Source of the DNA: Myxocyprinus asiaticus
Lineage: Eukaryota > Chordata > Actinopteri > Cypriniformes > Catostomidae
Direction: 5' to 3'
Assembly (NCBI RefSeq): GCF_019703515.2
Contig: NC_059362.1
Coordinates: forward strand, 44,567,826-44,631,825
Length of the DNA stretch: 64,000 nt
Shown here: positions 12,756 through 24,560 of the stretch, piece by piece
Numbering within the stretch: position 1 is the stretch's first letter
Layout of the letters: every line of letters starts with the position of its first letter
Notes under the pieces: generated by a model
What the model saw: the letters and a program-made list of their open reading frames with translations, nothing else
Told to the model about the DNA's origin: nothing
Database searches by the model: none
Program-made: the position numbers and the translations under genes

Positions 12756-13480
12756 AAAGTGACGTTCAACTGTTGCAAGGCGTAACTTGTAGTGGCCGTG
12801 TTTTGTAGTAGTCTTGCACGATGCAGACAGACTTCTCCTCCAGTAAACAGCAAAAGAAGAGTCAGGGGAGCGGCCCGCCTTTTTCAGCCAATCAGAAAAC
12901 ATACAGGCTTTTCAAACCAAACACCTTATTGAGCTAAATAACAACAACAAACTAGACGTGAAGCAGCGCAACGAATGGAAAGTAATGCAAGTGTCTTGAA
13001 ACGTGTTTTTAAAACAAATGACTTGACACGGCGTCTAAAAAAATGCAGCGCTCCAGCGCAAAACACTGAAGAAACAGTCGAGAGCATGTTTACATATAAA
13101 AACACTTAAAAAAACAGCACATTTGGATGCAAAAACGCAGTCAGTGCAGAAAACATTTTCCCTGTCAATTTTGCACGTTCAGCGTTGTTGACATCAGGTT
13201 GGATGACATGTCTTTGGTGTGCGGAGTTTTGGAGAGATGGCGTGTCAGATGTGTGTTTAAATGGCGGAAATGAACGCAATGGCTGAAATTGCTTTTAAAA
13301 AAAAAAAACACGCTCCTGATGCCGTCTGAGGGCACTTCGAAGCAAGACCAATAATGCTAGCTATTTTGTAGGGTTTCAAACAAATTCCAAACAAAATTTC
13401 CAATAAAAATGACTTAAAGTGAGTACCGTGAGCTTAGTAAACCCTCAGTGTACACATAGCAACATGTTCCTAAATTTCCT
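12756..13480. other. Upstream region of hmbox1, no gene seen
   Basis: Less AT-rich than the surroundings, with several CpG dinucleotides. No homologous exon or divergent gene was recognised. In particular, no head-to-head ints9 exon is present here. Confidence 0.45.
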
Positions 13481-13486
13481 GCTGAA

Positions 13487-13528
13487 CTACATTTCCCATG
13501 AGCCTGTGGTGCGTGCGGCGTGACGTCA
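13487..13528 (+). promoter_or_regulatory. Probable hmbox1 core promoter: ZNF143-like and CRE motifs
   Basis: aactacatttcccatgagcc at 13485-13504 resembles the ZNF143/Staf binding consensus (actacaattcccagcatgc class), which commonly lies just upstream of vertebrate transcription starts. A perfect palindromic CRE, tgacgtca, follows at 13521-13528. About 150 bp downstream is a strong splice donor. The start site itself is inferred, not seen. Confidence 0.7.
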
Positions 13529-13529
13529 G

Positions 13530-13679
13530 TGCGGCTGCTGTCAGTCAGACAAAGACAGTCAGTCAGTCAGTCAGGGCGAGTCTTCTTAACAACATCACAC
13601 AAAATATCATCTTTATCGCCTCACAGAGCGCATTAAATGATCGGCTGCGCTCAGATATTGTGTATTTTCCTCATTCCAG
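13530..13679 (+). other. hmbox1: Probable hmbox1 exon 1 (5' untranslated)
   Basis: The exon ends in tcattccag followed by the strong donor gtaagaag at 13680. The 5' edge is inferred from the promoter motifs. Splicing to the acceptor at 26551-26552 places this exon directly before the ATG at 26554. A cagtcagt tandem repeat lies at about 13540-13572. The reading frame leading into the hmbox1 ATG is open through the whole of this exon back to an ATG at 13498, so an N-terminally extended protein is formally possible. Confidence 0.65.
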
Positions 13680-14590
13680 GTAAGAAGTATAATTGTATTC
13701 CCGAGGAGTGTCAGTTTGTGTAAGCTCGTGCTAAGCTAACTAGCCGCCTGGATAATTCAGTTCATTTTTTGTTCATCTGTATAAAAACGCGCTTCACAGC
13801 TTAATATTAATCGACATATTCAGCTAGTTTAAATCCAAATTGGCTTGTTCACCTGTCCGGATAGTTGATAGGTTAATATAATAAACACTTTTTGAGCCCT
13901 GTATTAAAGTGCTGAACTCATGTTTTTATTTATGCATTTATATTTATTTAGGAATATTCCTAAATAACCATGTGAATTATGCTTGAGGGTTTTTATATGC
14001 ATGTGTTCTGTTATTTAAAAGTATTTTGGTGGTCGTTTGCAGTGGTCATGACACCTAAGTCATGCAAAACTAGTTTATATGGGCTTAAAGTCTCAATCGT
14101 GTTGTGAATGAACGTGTAATTTCATATCTTTATATTTCTTATGGCTTCTAATGCTGGATGTGCAGTTTATTTTGCATGCATGATGTGCGTTGATCAGTGC
14201 ATATATCACTATCATTTGAATTGACTCCTTACATGTAGTGCCTTTTTGAAAGTGGTTTGATCATGAGTTTGCTGCAGTATATAGATGTGGTTTGTCTTAT
14301 CTGCATTCATAACTTGAATTTCCAGAAGGTTTACCTGAAGTGTGTCGTGCACAGATAAATAAAGATTTCCTTACTACTAGGTTACATACTGTAATGCACA
14401 TTACGATATGTATAGAATCTCATTTCAACTCTGGAAGTTGTAGTAATGCCTATATGAATAAATAATCAAGGAAGCTATTAAATTGCATTGATAGATAGTT
14501 GTCTTTTGCACTTAATCGTTGTGATGTTGATGTTGTGGTTATTGTACACCCTGTACACATACATTGTATGGTGTGTACAGGGTTAAATGC
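13680..14590. other. hmbox1 intron 1, first part; nothing recognised
   Basis: AT-rich intronic sequence without a recognisable element. Confidence 0.5.
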
Positions 14591-14595
14591 ACACT

Positions 14596-15367
14596 TTAAG
14601 CAGAGACTAATGGAGTGAATACCTGTTCAAAACTATAAATCTTTATAAAAAGTTGAAGTTCATAAAGACCAATGCTCCTTGAAACAACCACACCGTCTTT
14701 TTCCAGAGCAGCCTGTATTTGTCCTGAGGTTACCTGTGGGTTTTTCTTTGTATCCTGAACAATTCTTCTGGCAGTTGTGGCTGAAATCTTTCGTGGTCTA
14801 CCTGACCTTGGCTTGGTATCAAGAGATCCCAGAATTTTCCACTTCTTAATAAGTGATTGAACAGTACTGACTGGCATTTTCAAGGCTTTGGATATCTTTT
14901 TATATCCTTTTCCATCTTTATAAAGTTGCATTACCTTGTTACGCAGGTCTTTTGACAGTTCTTTTCTGCTCCCCATGGCTCAGTATCTAGCCTGCTCAGT
15001 GCATCCACGTGAGAGCTAACAAACTCATTGACTAATTATACATAGACACTAATTGCAATTTAAAAAGCCACAGGTGTGGGAAATGAACCTTTAATTGCCA
15101 TTTAAACCTGTGTGTGTCACCTTGTGTGTCTGTAACAAGGCCAAACATTCAAGGGTATGTAAACTTTTGATCAGGGCCATTTGGGTGATTTCTGTTATCA
15201 TTATGATTTAAAAAGGAGCCAAACAACTATGTGATAATAAATGGCTTCATATGATCACTATCCTTAAATAAAAGACAGTTTTTTTTGCATGATCAGTTAT
15301 ATTTTCAAAATCAATGCCAAAATTTCACAATTTCTGCCAGGGTATGCAAACCTTTGAGCACAACTGT
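14596..15367 (-). mobile_element. Tc1 transposon fragment, N-terminal half
   Basis: The minus-strand frame 14976-14596 encodes the paired-like DNA-binding domain of a Tc1 transposase: MGSRKELSKDLRNKVMQLYK, a helix-turn-helix, then the GRPRK hinge at RSGRPRKISATTARRI. Downstream on + is the 5' UTR and an inverted-repeat end reading accctggcagaaattgtg on the minus strand, with tip cagttgtgctcaaagg at 15367. The catalytic domain is missing. It is complementary in content to the fragment at 1-830 and of the same broad group. Confidence 0.88.
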
Positions 15368-16200
15368 ATGTGTGCAAATATAATGTTACCATAGTAAAAT
15401 GTTATTAATTTGAGCTGATGCACGTGTGCATGGCACAGCAAACTGCACCCTTGACTTGCAGTGTCTCTGCAGCTGTGCCCCTGCAGTGAGCGCCTGCAAT
15501 ATATAATTGCTGGTTTTTATGCGTTTAAAAGCGTCACATGAGCAAGAATGCAGGAAGGCTTATGGGTTGTTATAAGGGCTTGTTATTGTTATAATTATGG
15601 ACAGAAAGAGCTGAAGTATTGCGCTCGCTAGATTTTAAATGCATGACATAAGTGCTTTTTATGATTGCCTTTGCACACACTCACATTTTTTTTTTATCAA
15701 CTTATGCTTCTGTCGTAGCCCTACGGTGATGTATTTTTAGAAGTCCCACAGTGGTTGCCATGTTCCTATCACAGACTTTCATAAAGATTATCTGACATCT
15801 TAAGGGCCAACTGAGCCTTTTTTGAGTGCTGAATGTTTTTATTCCAGTGGTGTATGGTTAACGGTTAATCAGTGTAAATATATGTCACGGATAATGGAAA
15901 ATGCATAGCTTGCCACGAACCAGCAGGGAATTTTTACAGTAAACTAACAGCATTTGCTGGGATGGTTTATTTACTGGAGTTACTTAGTTGTCACAGCCTC
16001 TGGGTCACTAGTCTGTTATTAAGTGGCTTTTCCTTTCACCTTTTTAACACATACTTTTGGGAACTGGAACACAGTTTTATTTAGTGCTGTTTGCTAAGAC
16101 AAGAATCACTAATAGGGTACTATTAATCTTACTTAAGGTAGGGATCGGAACAAAGCTCTTACTCTTAAGTATTAATCCTGTTTGTGCCAAGACATGAATG
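15368..16200. other. hmbox1 intron 1; no feature recognised
   Basis: Unique-looking AT-rich sequence; no exon signature. Confidence 0.45.
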
Positions 16201-16273
16201 ATGAATGTTACGGGTTCAATACAAGTTAAACGCTAAATTACACACCATTTCTAAAGTATAGCCACACGATGTA

Positions 16274-19200
16274 CAGTGGCAAGAAAAAGTATGGGAATCC
16301 CTTGGAATTAGCTGGTTTTCTGCATTAATTGGTTATAACATCTGATCTCATCTTCATCAAAGTCACATGTATAGACAAACAAAATGTGCTTAAGCTTACA
16401 ACACACAAACAATTATAATATTTCATGTCTTTATTGAACACATCACATTGAACATTCACAGGGCTGTGGAAAAAGTAAGTGAACCTTTGGATTTAATAAC
16501 TGGTCGATCCTGCTTTGGCAGCAGTAACCTCAACCAAGTGTTTCCGGTAGCTGTGGATTAGATCTGCACAACGTTCAGAAGAAATTTTGGACCATTCTTC
16601 CTTACAGAACTGCTTCAGCTCAGCCATATTCTTAGGATGTCTGGTGTGAACGGCTCGCTTGAGGTCATTCCACAGCATCTCTATTGGGTTAAGGTCTGGG
16701 CTCTGCCTGGGTCACTCCAAAAGGTGGATTTTCTTTTTTTGAAGTCATTCTGTAGTGGACTTACTTCGATGTTTAGGGTCATTGTCAACATCTTATATAT
16801 AACCACCTCCCCAAATCCAAACATTTACCATCTCCAACAGCCCCATTTGCCATCACGCAAGTATCAGTATGCTGCAACAGGTGAAAAATTACTAATAGCA
16901 TACAAATTAAGAACTAAAGACAATTATAAATGTAAAGATAATTATAATAACCATCATAATAAATAAGCCTAATAAATTCCCTTGTGTTCCCAAATAATGC
17001 TGCCAAATGTGTGTTCTTATCGAATGTGTTTGCATTGCGTTTTGGTAATACAGTTTATGCTGCCTAAAGAAAAGAAAATAGAACTAAATTTTAGGTTCAA
17101 GGTGACCATGTCTTGTATTACTTTATGATTTAATCACTTTTGCCTTTTGTTTCTTTAATACAAAGATACCTGTATATATTACTGAACTTGCAGAGTTGCG
17201 TTCACATTGCGTAAGAGCAAACTGCTCCGTGGAAATAAAGCGAAACTCACTAGATGATCGGGGATAATTTGCAGCATTCTTATAGATTACATTATTCTTC
17301 CAAACAGTTTTCAGTCGAATGAAACAGAGAAAAAGGTGTGATAACTCTTTACATGCGCTTGCTCCACGAGACAGTGTCCCGCTGCACGCTTCTGAACAAA
17401 CAGTGAATCAGACATGAGCATTGATGGCTTTTCTTTTGTCTGTCCTTAAAAATATAATAAAGTGTGTTTCTTCAAGCACGTCTTTTTGACTAACAGCATT
17501 TCTTGTCGTGTGTCACTCCGAGACGTCTTACAGGTCGCCTGCCTGTTGCGGGTAGATGAGCAAAACTACTCGCGCATGAAATACATTTGGACGAGGAGCT
17601 CGCGAACTGGATTGAGCCTCGCCGCATTTTGTGGGTGGCAGGTGCTAGTTTCACACCCTGGGCGCACATAAAAATTAACGAACGTTCATAAAATCGCTCA
17701 TAGAAATGCTCTTAACGGCTAAGATCGGTAGTTATTGGGAAACGAGGCTCAGAACTCTGTGCATGTGCATGTCTAGGAGAAGCGCTCTCATTGCACTCAT
17801 GAACAGCGGAGCTCACTGTGCACATATAAAATCAGACACACATCGGCGGCTTTTCTTTTGTCTGTTCCTCAAAATATAATCACGTTTGTCAAACGTGTTT
17901 TTTGCGTCTAATTTCTTGTAATATGCCACTCCGAGAAGTCTTACAGGTCACCCTCCACAGTAGCTGGTACATCAGCAAAATACTCTGCATGAAAAATCCA
18001 CATTTGGCGGGTGTTCATTTCAAAACTTGTTCACCAGAGTAGGCTGTATGACAAATTCGGGAGAAAGGAAATCAAAACAGTGTCATTGACTTCAAGCTTT
18101 GCAATCACACCCACAATTTCTGCAAGAAAATTATCTCTAGAACGTTTTAAACGATCATGTGTTGGTGAATGGTTAGACACCCGGCGAGCCACTTGACGTC
18201 TTACAGGTTGCCCGCTTGAACAAAGAGCCACTTGTGGCTCGTGAGCCATAGGTTCCCGACCCCTGCTGTAGGATATCTTGATAAACTTGGAAATTCATTT
18301 TTCCCTCGTAAGCAGTCCAAGCCCCGAAGCAGTAAAGCAGCCCCAAATCATGATGCTCCCTCCACCGTACTTCACCATTAGGATAATGTTTTCATGTTGG
18401 TATGCGCATGTTGGTATTCATGTTGGTGCCCTTTTTATGCGTGCTCTTCCCAAACAGTTCAACCTTAGTTTCATCATTCCACAAAACAATTTCCCCGTAG
18501 CGTTGTGGAGTGTCGAGTTTGTCTTTGGGAAACTTCAGGCATGCAGCAATGTTTAAGTTGGAAAGCAGCAGCTTCCTTCTTGATGTCTTGCCATGGACAC
18601 CATGTCTGTTTAATGTTTTATTTATAGTAGACTCATGAACAGATGTCAACCAGTTCCAATGATTCCTTCAAGTTTTTAGCTGTCACTGTAGGGTTCTCTA
18701 TACCACATTGAGCATTCTGTGGTGTGCCCTTTGAATAATTTTGGCTGTACGGCCACAGAACTAAATCATCTCCATTTATAGGCAATTCGTCTAACTGTGG
18801 ACAGATGAATATCTAAGCTCTTCGAGATAACTTTGTAACCCTTTCCAGCTTCACGCTAAGCAACAATTCTTGATCGTAGGTCTTCTGAGATCGCTTTTTT
18901 GCGAGCATGGTCCATGTCAGCAGATACTTCTTGTGAATAGCAAACTCAAAATGTTTGAGTGCTTTTTATAAGTCAAAGTAGCTCTAACCCACACCTTCAA
19001 TCTAGTTTCATTAATTGGATGCCAGGTTTGCCAACTCCTGACTCTAATTAGCTTTTGTTAACGTTATTAGCCTAGGAGTTCACATATTTTTTTCCAACCT
19101 ACACTGTGAATGTTTGAATGATGTATTCAGTATGTACAAGAAAAATACATTAATTTGTGTGTTATTAGTTAAGACAGATTGTGTTTGTTCATTATTGTAA

Positions 19201-19275
19201 CTTAGATGAAGATCAAACCAGATTTTAAGACAAATTTATACATAAATGCATTTCACATACTTTTTCTCGACACTG
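16274..19275 (-). mobile_element. Tc1 transposon, itself interrupted
   Basis: The ends are cagtggcaagaaaaagtatg at the left and, on the minus strand, cagtgtcgagaaaaagtatg at the right, flanked by TA at 16272-16273 and 19276-19277. Transposase relics on the minus strand include the N-terminal region near 18900-18650, TSVHESTINKTLNRHGVHGK at 18649, YGEIVLWNDETKVELFGKST (first catalytic Asp) and, beyond the interruption, the C-terminus at 16678-16493 (MLWNDLKRAVHTRHPKNMAE). Stops and frameshifts make it inactive. The element lies on both sides of a roughly 1.5-kb foreign segment. Confidence 0.88.
16791..18265. mobile_element. Unclassified insertion inside the Tc1; hAT-like right end
   Basis: This segment is absent from related Tc1 elements, which should run from gggtcattgtc (before 16785) to ggatatcttgataaactt (after 18266) with well under 100 bp between. 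The right edge reads gagccataggttcccgaccc then ctg, the terminal type of hAT elements (caggggtcgggaac on the other strand). No matching left terminus or target duplication was found. It contains two diverged internal copies of about 190 bp (17405-17590 and 17825-18010) sharing ggcttttcttttgtctgt and gtcttacaggtc. Confidence 0.6.
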
Positions 19276-19480
19276 TAAACATTATACATGTAAACATGAT
19301 TTTAGTGTGATAAGATCACTTACTAATCTTATCTGTGTAAAGATAAATCCAATAATTTAACTGTTTTCATAACAACGAAACCTTGGAATCGCAGTATTGG
19401 ATATAACTTAACAATCTGATCACATTAAAGTCATGTTAACACATGTAATGTTTAAGTTTTGTAATTTAATTTAGTTGTCC

Positions 19481-19935
19481 CAACTTCAAGCCTATTTTAG
19501 TCTTTTTTGTTTTTTAATAACAATGTGAGGTATAAATGCTGCTTTATAACTCGTATGCACTTCATTTCAGCAAACAGTATAAATGAGAACACGATTCAAA
19601 TGTAGTCTAGTTGTGTGTAACCATTTGCTTAACATAAAATCATGTGCTCTCGATTAGGAGGTTAAACAAAAATGCTCCATATTTGAATTCTGTGCATTTC
19701 TGGAGTTCTATAAACTACAACCTCATCTGTCATAACTTTTTTTCCAAGGAGTACATGTGCTCCTGAATGAAAAAATGTTGGAGCACACAAAGAAATTTAG
19801 GAGCACAGTGAAAACTGTAACAGAGTTTATTAACAAACAGTTTATTACATACATATTTTTACTGTGTATGTGTGCGTGTACTAGGGGATACACATCTGTG
19901 GAACAGCACATACCACCAAAATCACACATTGACCC
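19481..19935. other. hmbox1 intron 1; no feature recognised
   Basis: AT-rich sequence between the split MITE and the 3' end of the antisense hAT-derived locus. Confidence 0.4.
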
Positions 19936-19939
19936 ATGC

Positions 19940-22800
19940 CTACAAGACGCAAAGGATATCAGTTGTCCAGCTGCTTTTGTATGTTGGTCGTCTGGCATGC
20001 TTAGAGGTCAGCCAGCGGTCCACGGCAGGAGTGGGATTGAACTCCTTGACAGAAGGCCCCTCCAGGCTGATCCTTTCAGGTGGTGGAGACCCCAAGGCAG
20101 CTTCTTGTCAAATTCTTAATCCGGTTCTGCGCAGAGAAGCCTCGCTCACACTGGGCGGCTGAAATGGGCAGCACCAGCATAAGCTGCACCAACTCCAGTA
20201 TGTTCTAGGGAAAAGATATCTTTGTTTCATTTAAACTCTTACCATTAATTTATCAAAACCAACCATAGAAGGATACCATACATAACCACTCAGGACTGTT
20301 AGTCTACCTTGTAATCGTACCTGTAGGGGTCCTTTGTCAACATGGTCTCCCACAGGCCACTGTAGGACTTGTCCTTGAAATTGTGGCTGACCAGGATGTT
20401 CAGCCCCTGCCACACATCCTGGATTGCAGCCGTGTTGCACCCCGATTTGCAGGATTGAACAGAGCAAGTGAGTTTGCAAATATGCAAACATAACATTGTC
20501 TCATATGGCAATGCAGTGTCAAATAAATTCTTACCTATCTTGAGGCTCCTTGAAATGCCTCATCAGGTATGCCACACCATCATCGCCAAAGGTGAGAAAG
20601 CTGGCCTGGTCTTCTGGCCATGTGTCAGGATTTAGCACTCTGAAAGACTCCACTGGGGTCTGGACACCCTCATCCTTCAGCAAACCACCAAACCTGGCTT
20701 TGAGATCATCCACACTGATGTTGATGGCCGCCTCCATGTGCTGCTTCAGCTGGGGATTGGTGAGGTCCGTGAAGCTTTTCAGATTCCTCTTCAGTGTTAT
20801 TCCCTTTAACAGAAATAACAAACACACCAACACACAATGAAATGTCTGGCCATTTTTTGTCTCCCATAAAAAATGTTTTAAAGACTTCTCCACTGCATTT
20901 CCCTCCTTATCCTCAAATCGTTCTATTGGGCAACGAATACATTGATTCTCACACTGAGAATCTGTCTTAATCATCGATTTTAATCCTAACAAGCTCTCAT
21001 CCTAACACACCTGGTATCTCCTCTCATCACTCTGCTGCTGAGCAAGCATGGTCTGAATCTTCTCCAGCATGCCTCCTGCCTTTGCCCTAAACTTTAGTGC
21101 TTCCAGTCTGGTCACTGTCCTCAACTCTGATGTGGCTTGGGGGAGGATCAGGTCATTCCTTTGCAGGGTGAGGCTAAGTGAGGATAGCTCCTCAAACATG
21201 TCTGAGAGAAAATGGCAGAATACACAAAAGAGTGCATTCTCCATTTCCCACTTTATCTGTTAAGTAGTGAGAAAATAAACTGTCACCTGTCAATTACTTG
21301 ACTCTGAAAGTTCATTGGAGTCTTGAACCTATTTTTTAAAACTAGTGTGGTATTACAGTTCCTGTGTAAAACTGACCTTCTTTGCCCGCACTTGAACTTC
21401 CGCTGTTGTTGATGCTATGGCCAGGTGCTCCATGTGCTGCAGAACAATGGAGTACTGGTCTTCGTCAGTGGCAAGGTCCTTGTCTTGTACATGCCATAGA
21501 AACACTTTGAGGGCTCTGTGGACATGGGGGATCCAGCAAGTTCCCTTGACGCTAGACGGTGTGCAAATATCCACACCGAGCTCTTGCCCGAGAACATAGA
21601 GCTCTTGTTTGGATTTTCTGCTGAAGTGATACGTCTTCCATATCAGATTCAGAAGATTGTACACGACAGACACCTTTGGCTCTTTCTTCTGAATGGTCAG
21701 TATTGCCAACTCTAGTCTGTGAAAGTCAGAACAGAATCTTCCAAACAATTCACCGTCTCCTTCCCCCACCTCTTGTGCCAACAGAAAACAATAATTCTGT
21801 GGTATTTACCATTACAGCACTTAGCGCATGCACACAGACACACACACACAGTATTGTTTAACATTCTCTGCTAGCAAATTAAACTAAATCATAGAGAATT
21901 TATTAGTTACAAACCTATGTGGTATACAGTGGATTGGGATTATATGCCCCTCTGCCTCTCTCTGCAGGTGGGCAAACACTCCCCCACGGTGGCCCATGTT
22001 CACGGAGGCACCATCTGCCCCGAAGGGGATGCACTTCTTTATCCATGACCCTCCATCCTCCTCTGGGCAAACAGCATGAAATGTGGCCTTGGTGGCATCC
22101 AAAATACCTCAAATGACAACACAAAAAAACAATTATACAAAAGTATTTCTGACAAACTAAATTATCTCCAATGATTAAATTTTACACAAGAATAAAGCCT
22201 ATAAAGAGGAACAATTTACCAATGGCATGGGAGTGCTCAAGGGTCTGTTGCCCGACCAGGAGATTGACTGGCTTCCCATCATCCAACAAGCGTACGCAGA
22301 CAATCTCGCATTCGGTATTGGATATATCAGTGTCTCCGTCTATTAGAACGGCAAGGTATTTCGCGGCTTTCAGCTTCGCTGACAGGCTCTCTCTCATTAT
22401 GTCAGCAATTTGACCGATCATCTCTGCACATCTTACATCATTGCGTATGTGGGATTTTGTGGTGGAGTCTGATAAGTGGCCCAAATTTGACGAAAGGTTC
22501 TTCTTCCTTCGCAATGAAGTATGCGATGTTTATCTTTATTTTCAGCTGCCTCCTCTTCTCCTCCTCAGACAGCAGGGCTGTGCCTGATGGTTTCTCCTGT
22601 CTCAACAGGTACAGATCTCTGCACTGGATATGCCGCCACGAGATGTTATGTTTCGCTACGCTATCTCTTTTCAGATGCGGGTTTCCTGACACGAAGGATG
22701 AGTTGCCCACCTGTTTCTGCCCTCTACAATATTTGCATAACATGATGTTGTTTTCGAACTCTAGCCATGGGAACATTTTGAGCCAATTCGCATTGAATCT
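19940..22800 (-). pseudogene. hAT-transposase-derived multi-exon locus, ZNF862-like, broken
   Basis: On the minus strand, successive pieces follow the order of ZNF862-like/hAT proteins. A TTF-type zinc-finger region (WLKMFPWLEFENN, LCKYC, ending in KHNISWRHIQ) is followed by the RNase-H-like core (YLAVLIDGDTDIS, FGADGASVNMGHRGGV, PIHCIPHRLELAIL) and the dimerisation tail (VLPISAAQCERGFSAQNRIK). Most pieces are joined by good GT-AG sites that keep frame: exons end or start at 22220/22107, 21915-21716 (split HR|LELA), 21716-21377, 21256-21011 and 20803-20535, with a further donor at 20308. Damage is visible: a frame change at about 22440-22520, a weak acceptor before 20440, and a frameshift near 20070. 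It lies antisense in hmbox1 intron 1. The alternative is a live gene with assembly errors. Function is unknown. Confidence 0.8.
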
Positions 22801-23820
22801 ATATGTTCACCCTCCACCGGCTACAATGGACGTTGAAGTGACAGCGGGGGTCACGGTAGCTTCGCTAACGTTGTTCTCAGCATCCCTAACATTAGCTGCC
22901 ATGTCAACGTTAGCCGCCTCAGGTAAACCTTGTGAAGAGGCTTCATTAGTTGAACCTTGCGAATCCCCCTTGCCGGGAATCCTCTTTCTCCTCGTCTCTT
23001 TTTCGCTTAAAATAAAATTGATCGGGCTTCATTTTTAGCGATGTCTACACATTAACTTATAGCCTATACCAATACTTTTTTCCAGTGTTGTTCACCTTTC
23101 TCTCTCTGACTGGACTGCGTCATCACAGAAAACTCTACTGTGGTTGGCGCATGCCGCTTGTGGAATTTGGGTCTTGTAATTTTTAAACAATTAGCAAAGG
23201 GGGGTGGGGGATTAGATTACGGTAGGTTGTAATCTTTAATTGCACACTGTGCTCGTAAATAATTTTTACGGTTCGCACATATCTATTTTTATATTTAGTG
23301 AAATACTCGCACTGTAGAGCTCTGCATAGGGGCAGTATGGTTTCCTTGACAACGGTGAAAGTAATTGCTCTCGACTTGTTGATGAAAGCCGTCTTGGATA
23401 AACAGAATTTTAAGTAGGCCAGATGAAAGGAAATATGCTTTTTTTCATCATTACTTGACGCTTTTGCCAATGAAATGGTGGTGCACTTAAATATATTTCA
23501 TTATATTTTCAAATACACTAAGCGCTAAGAAGTGATATGAATTCTGTGTATTTTCAGAATTGCATACTAGCTACTATTCTTGAAAGCAAATAGCATGCCG
23601 TATGTATACTATGAAAATTATGCTCATTTTTGTATGCATGGCATAACTAAAAGACCTACTTCATTTGACAAAATGTACCAGTTTTTAGTTAAAAACAGTG
23701 AGCGTTACATGCACGATCTTACACCGTTTTGACATTAAAATCATAGAATAATCTGATGATTTAAAATCTCATGTAAATGTGGGTTTCTTACGTTGTCGGT
23801 TTTTTGAGAGTGATCAGCAT
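22801..23820. other. hmbox1 intron 1; possible 5' part of the hAT-derived locus
   Basis: Bases 22800-23035 read on the minus strand as a basic start (KRKRDEEKED) followed by stops, and may be the decayed first exon of the antisense hAT-derived locus. The rest shows nothing recognisable. Confidence 0.4.
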
Positions 23821-24232
23821 TAGAGGTCGACCGATAGTGGATTTTTCTGATACCAATAACTTAGGTGGTGGAAAGGGCAGATAACCGATTAATTGGCCGG
23901 TAGTTTTTAAAATAGATTTAAAGAATTTTTAAAATTTTGTAGTCTTTCCTTACTGTGATGGGCGCAAACATAGAGGCGCACGCATAGAGGCAAAATGAAC
24001 AAAATCCCAAATCTCCACGAGGTGTCAGTGGTTGTTTTTATTTCGCATATAGAGGCCGCTGTTATACTGTAGAACTAAGCCGTTCTAATCCTCCAGTGCT
24101 GCCCACAAATAAAAAAATAAAAAAAGCATTTGGCAACTATCGGCATAGATTTTTGCAGAAAACCGATAGTTCCAAAAAGCCACTATCGGCACCAGTTAAT
24201 CGATAAAAGAGATATATCGGTCTACCTCTAAT
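23821..24232. mobile_element. Palindromic MITE with tagaggtcgaccgata ends
   Basis: The left end tagaggtcgaccgatagtgg and right end tatatcggtctacctcta are inverted repeats, with a further inverted block using atcggc words inside. No coding capacity. Half copies occur at 27313-27400 and related atcgg-rich sequence at 31980-32245. Confidence 0.85.
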
Positions 24233-24560
24233 CAGCATATTCCTGTGCTTGTAAATGCACTCAGTGTAGAAAACATGCCGTGATTTTTTTTTTAATGTAT
24301 TTTACTACTTGCATTTAAACATTTTGAATCTTCTTGTCAACATTGGCTGTTTTGTCATAATGATGGTTCCTCTTATTTGAAAAACAAATCACACAGCAAA
24401 TACATGAGATGAATATTGTCAAAAGGGCTTTATTTAAAAAAAAATTTTTTTGCTACTTCATCTTTGTTTTTTGCAGCCCTAGTATGCAGTACTCTAGAAT
24501 TCCATGGGGTGCAACAGTCTGGTCCCGAAAGTAAAAAAAACAAAAACATTTACCATAGGG

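Larger units (their letters stand above)
16203..19480 (+). mobile_element. Foldback MITE split by a Tc1 insertion
   Basis: The left part (about 16203-16273) reads gggttcaatacaagttaa and agtatagccaca. The right part (from 19276) reads taaacattatacatg and aacatgattttagtgtgat. In intact copies at 61526-62489 and 46045-46562 these blocks are contiguous, so this copy was opened by the Tc1 at 16274-19275. The exact right end is uncertain. Confidence 0.75.

Noticed and set aside
22457..23038. 193-codon plus-strand ORF
   Set aside because: It is antisense to the better-supported hAT-derived coding pieces on the minus strand and has no recognisable domain.
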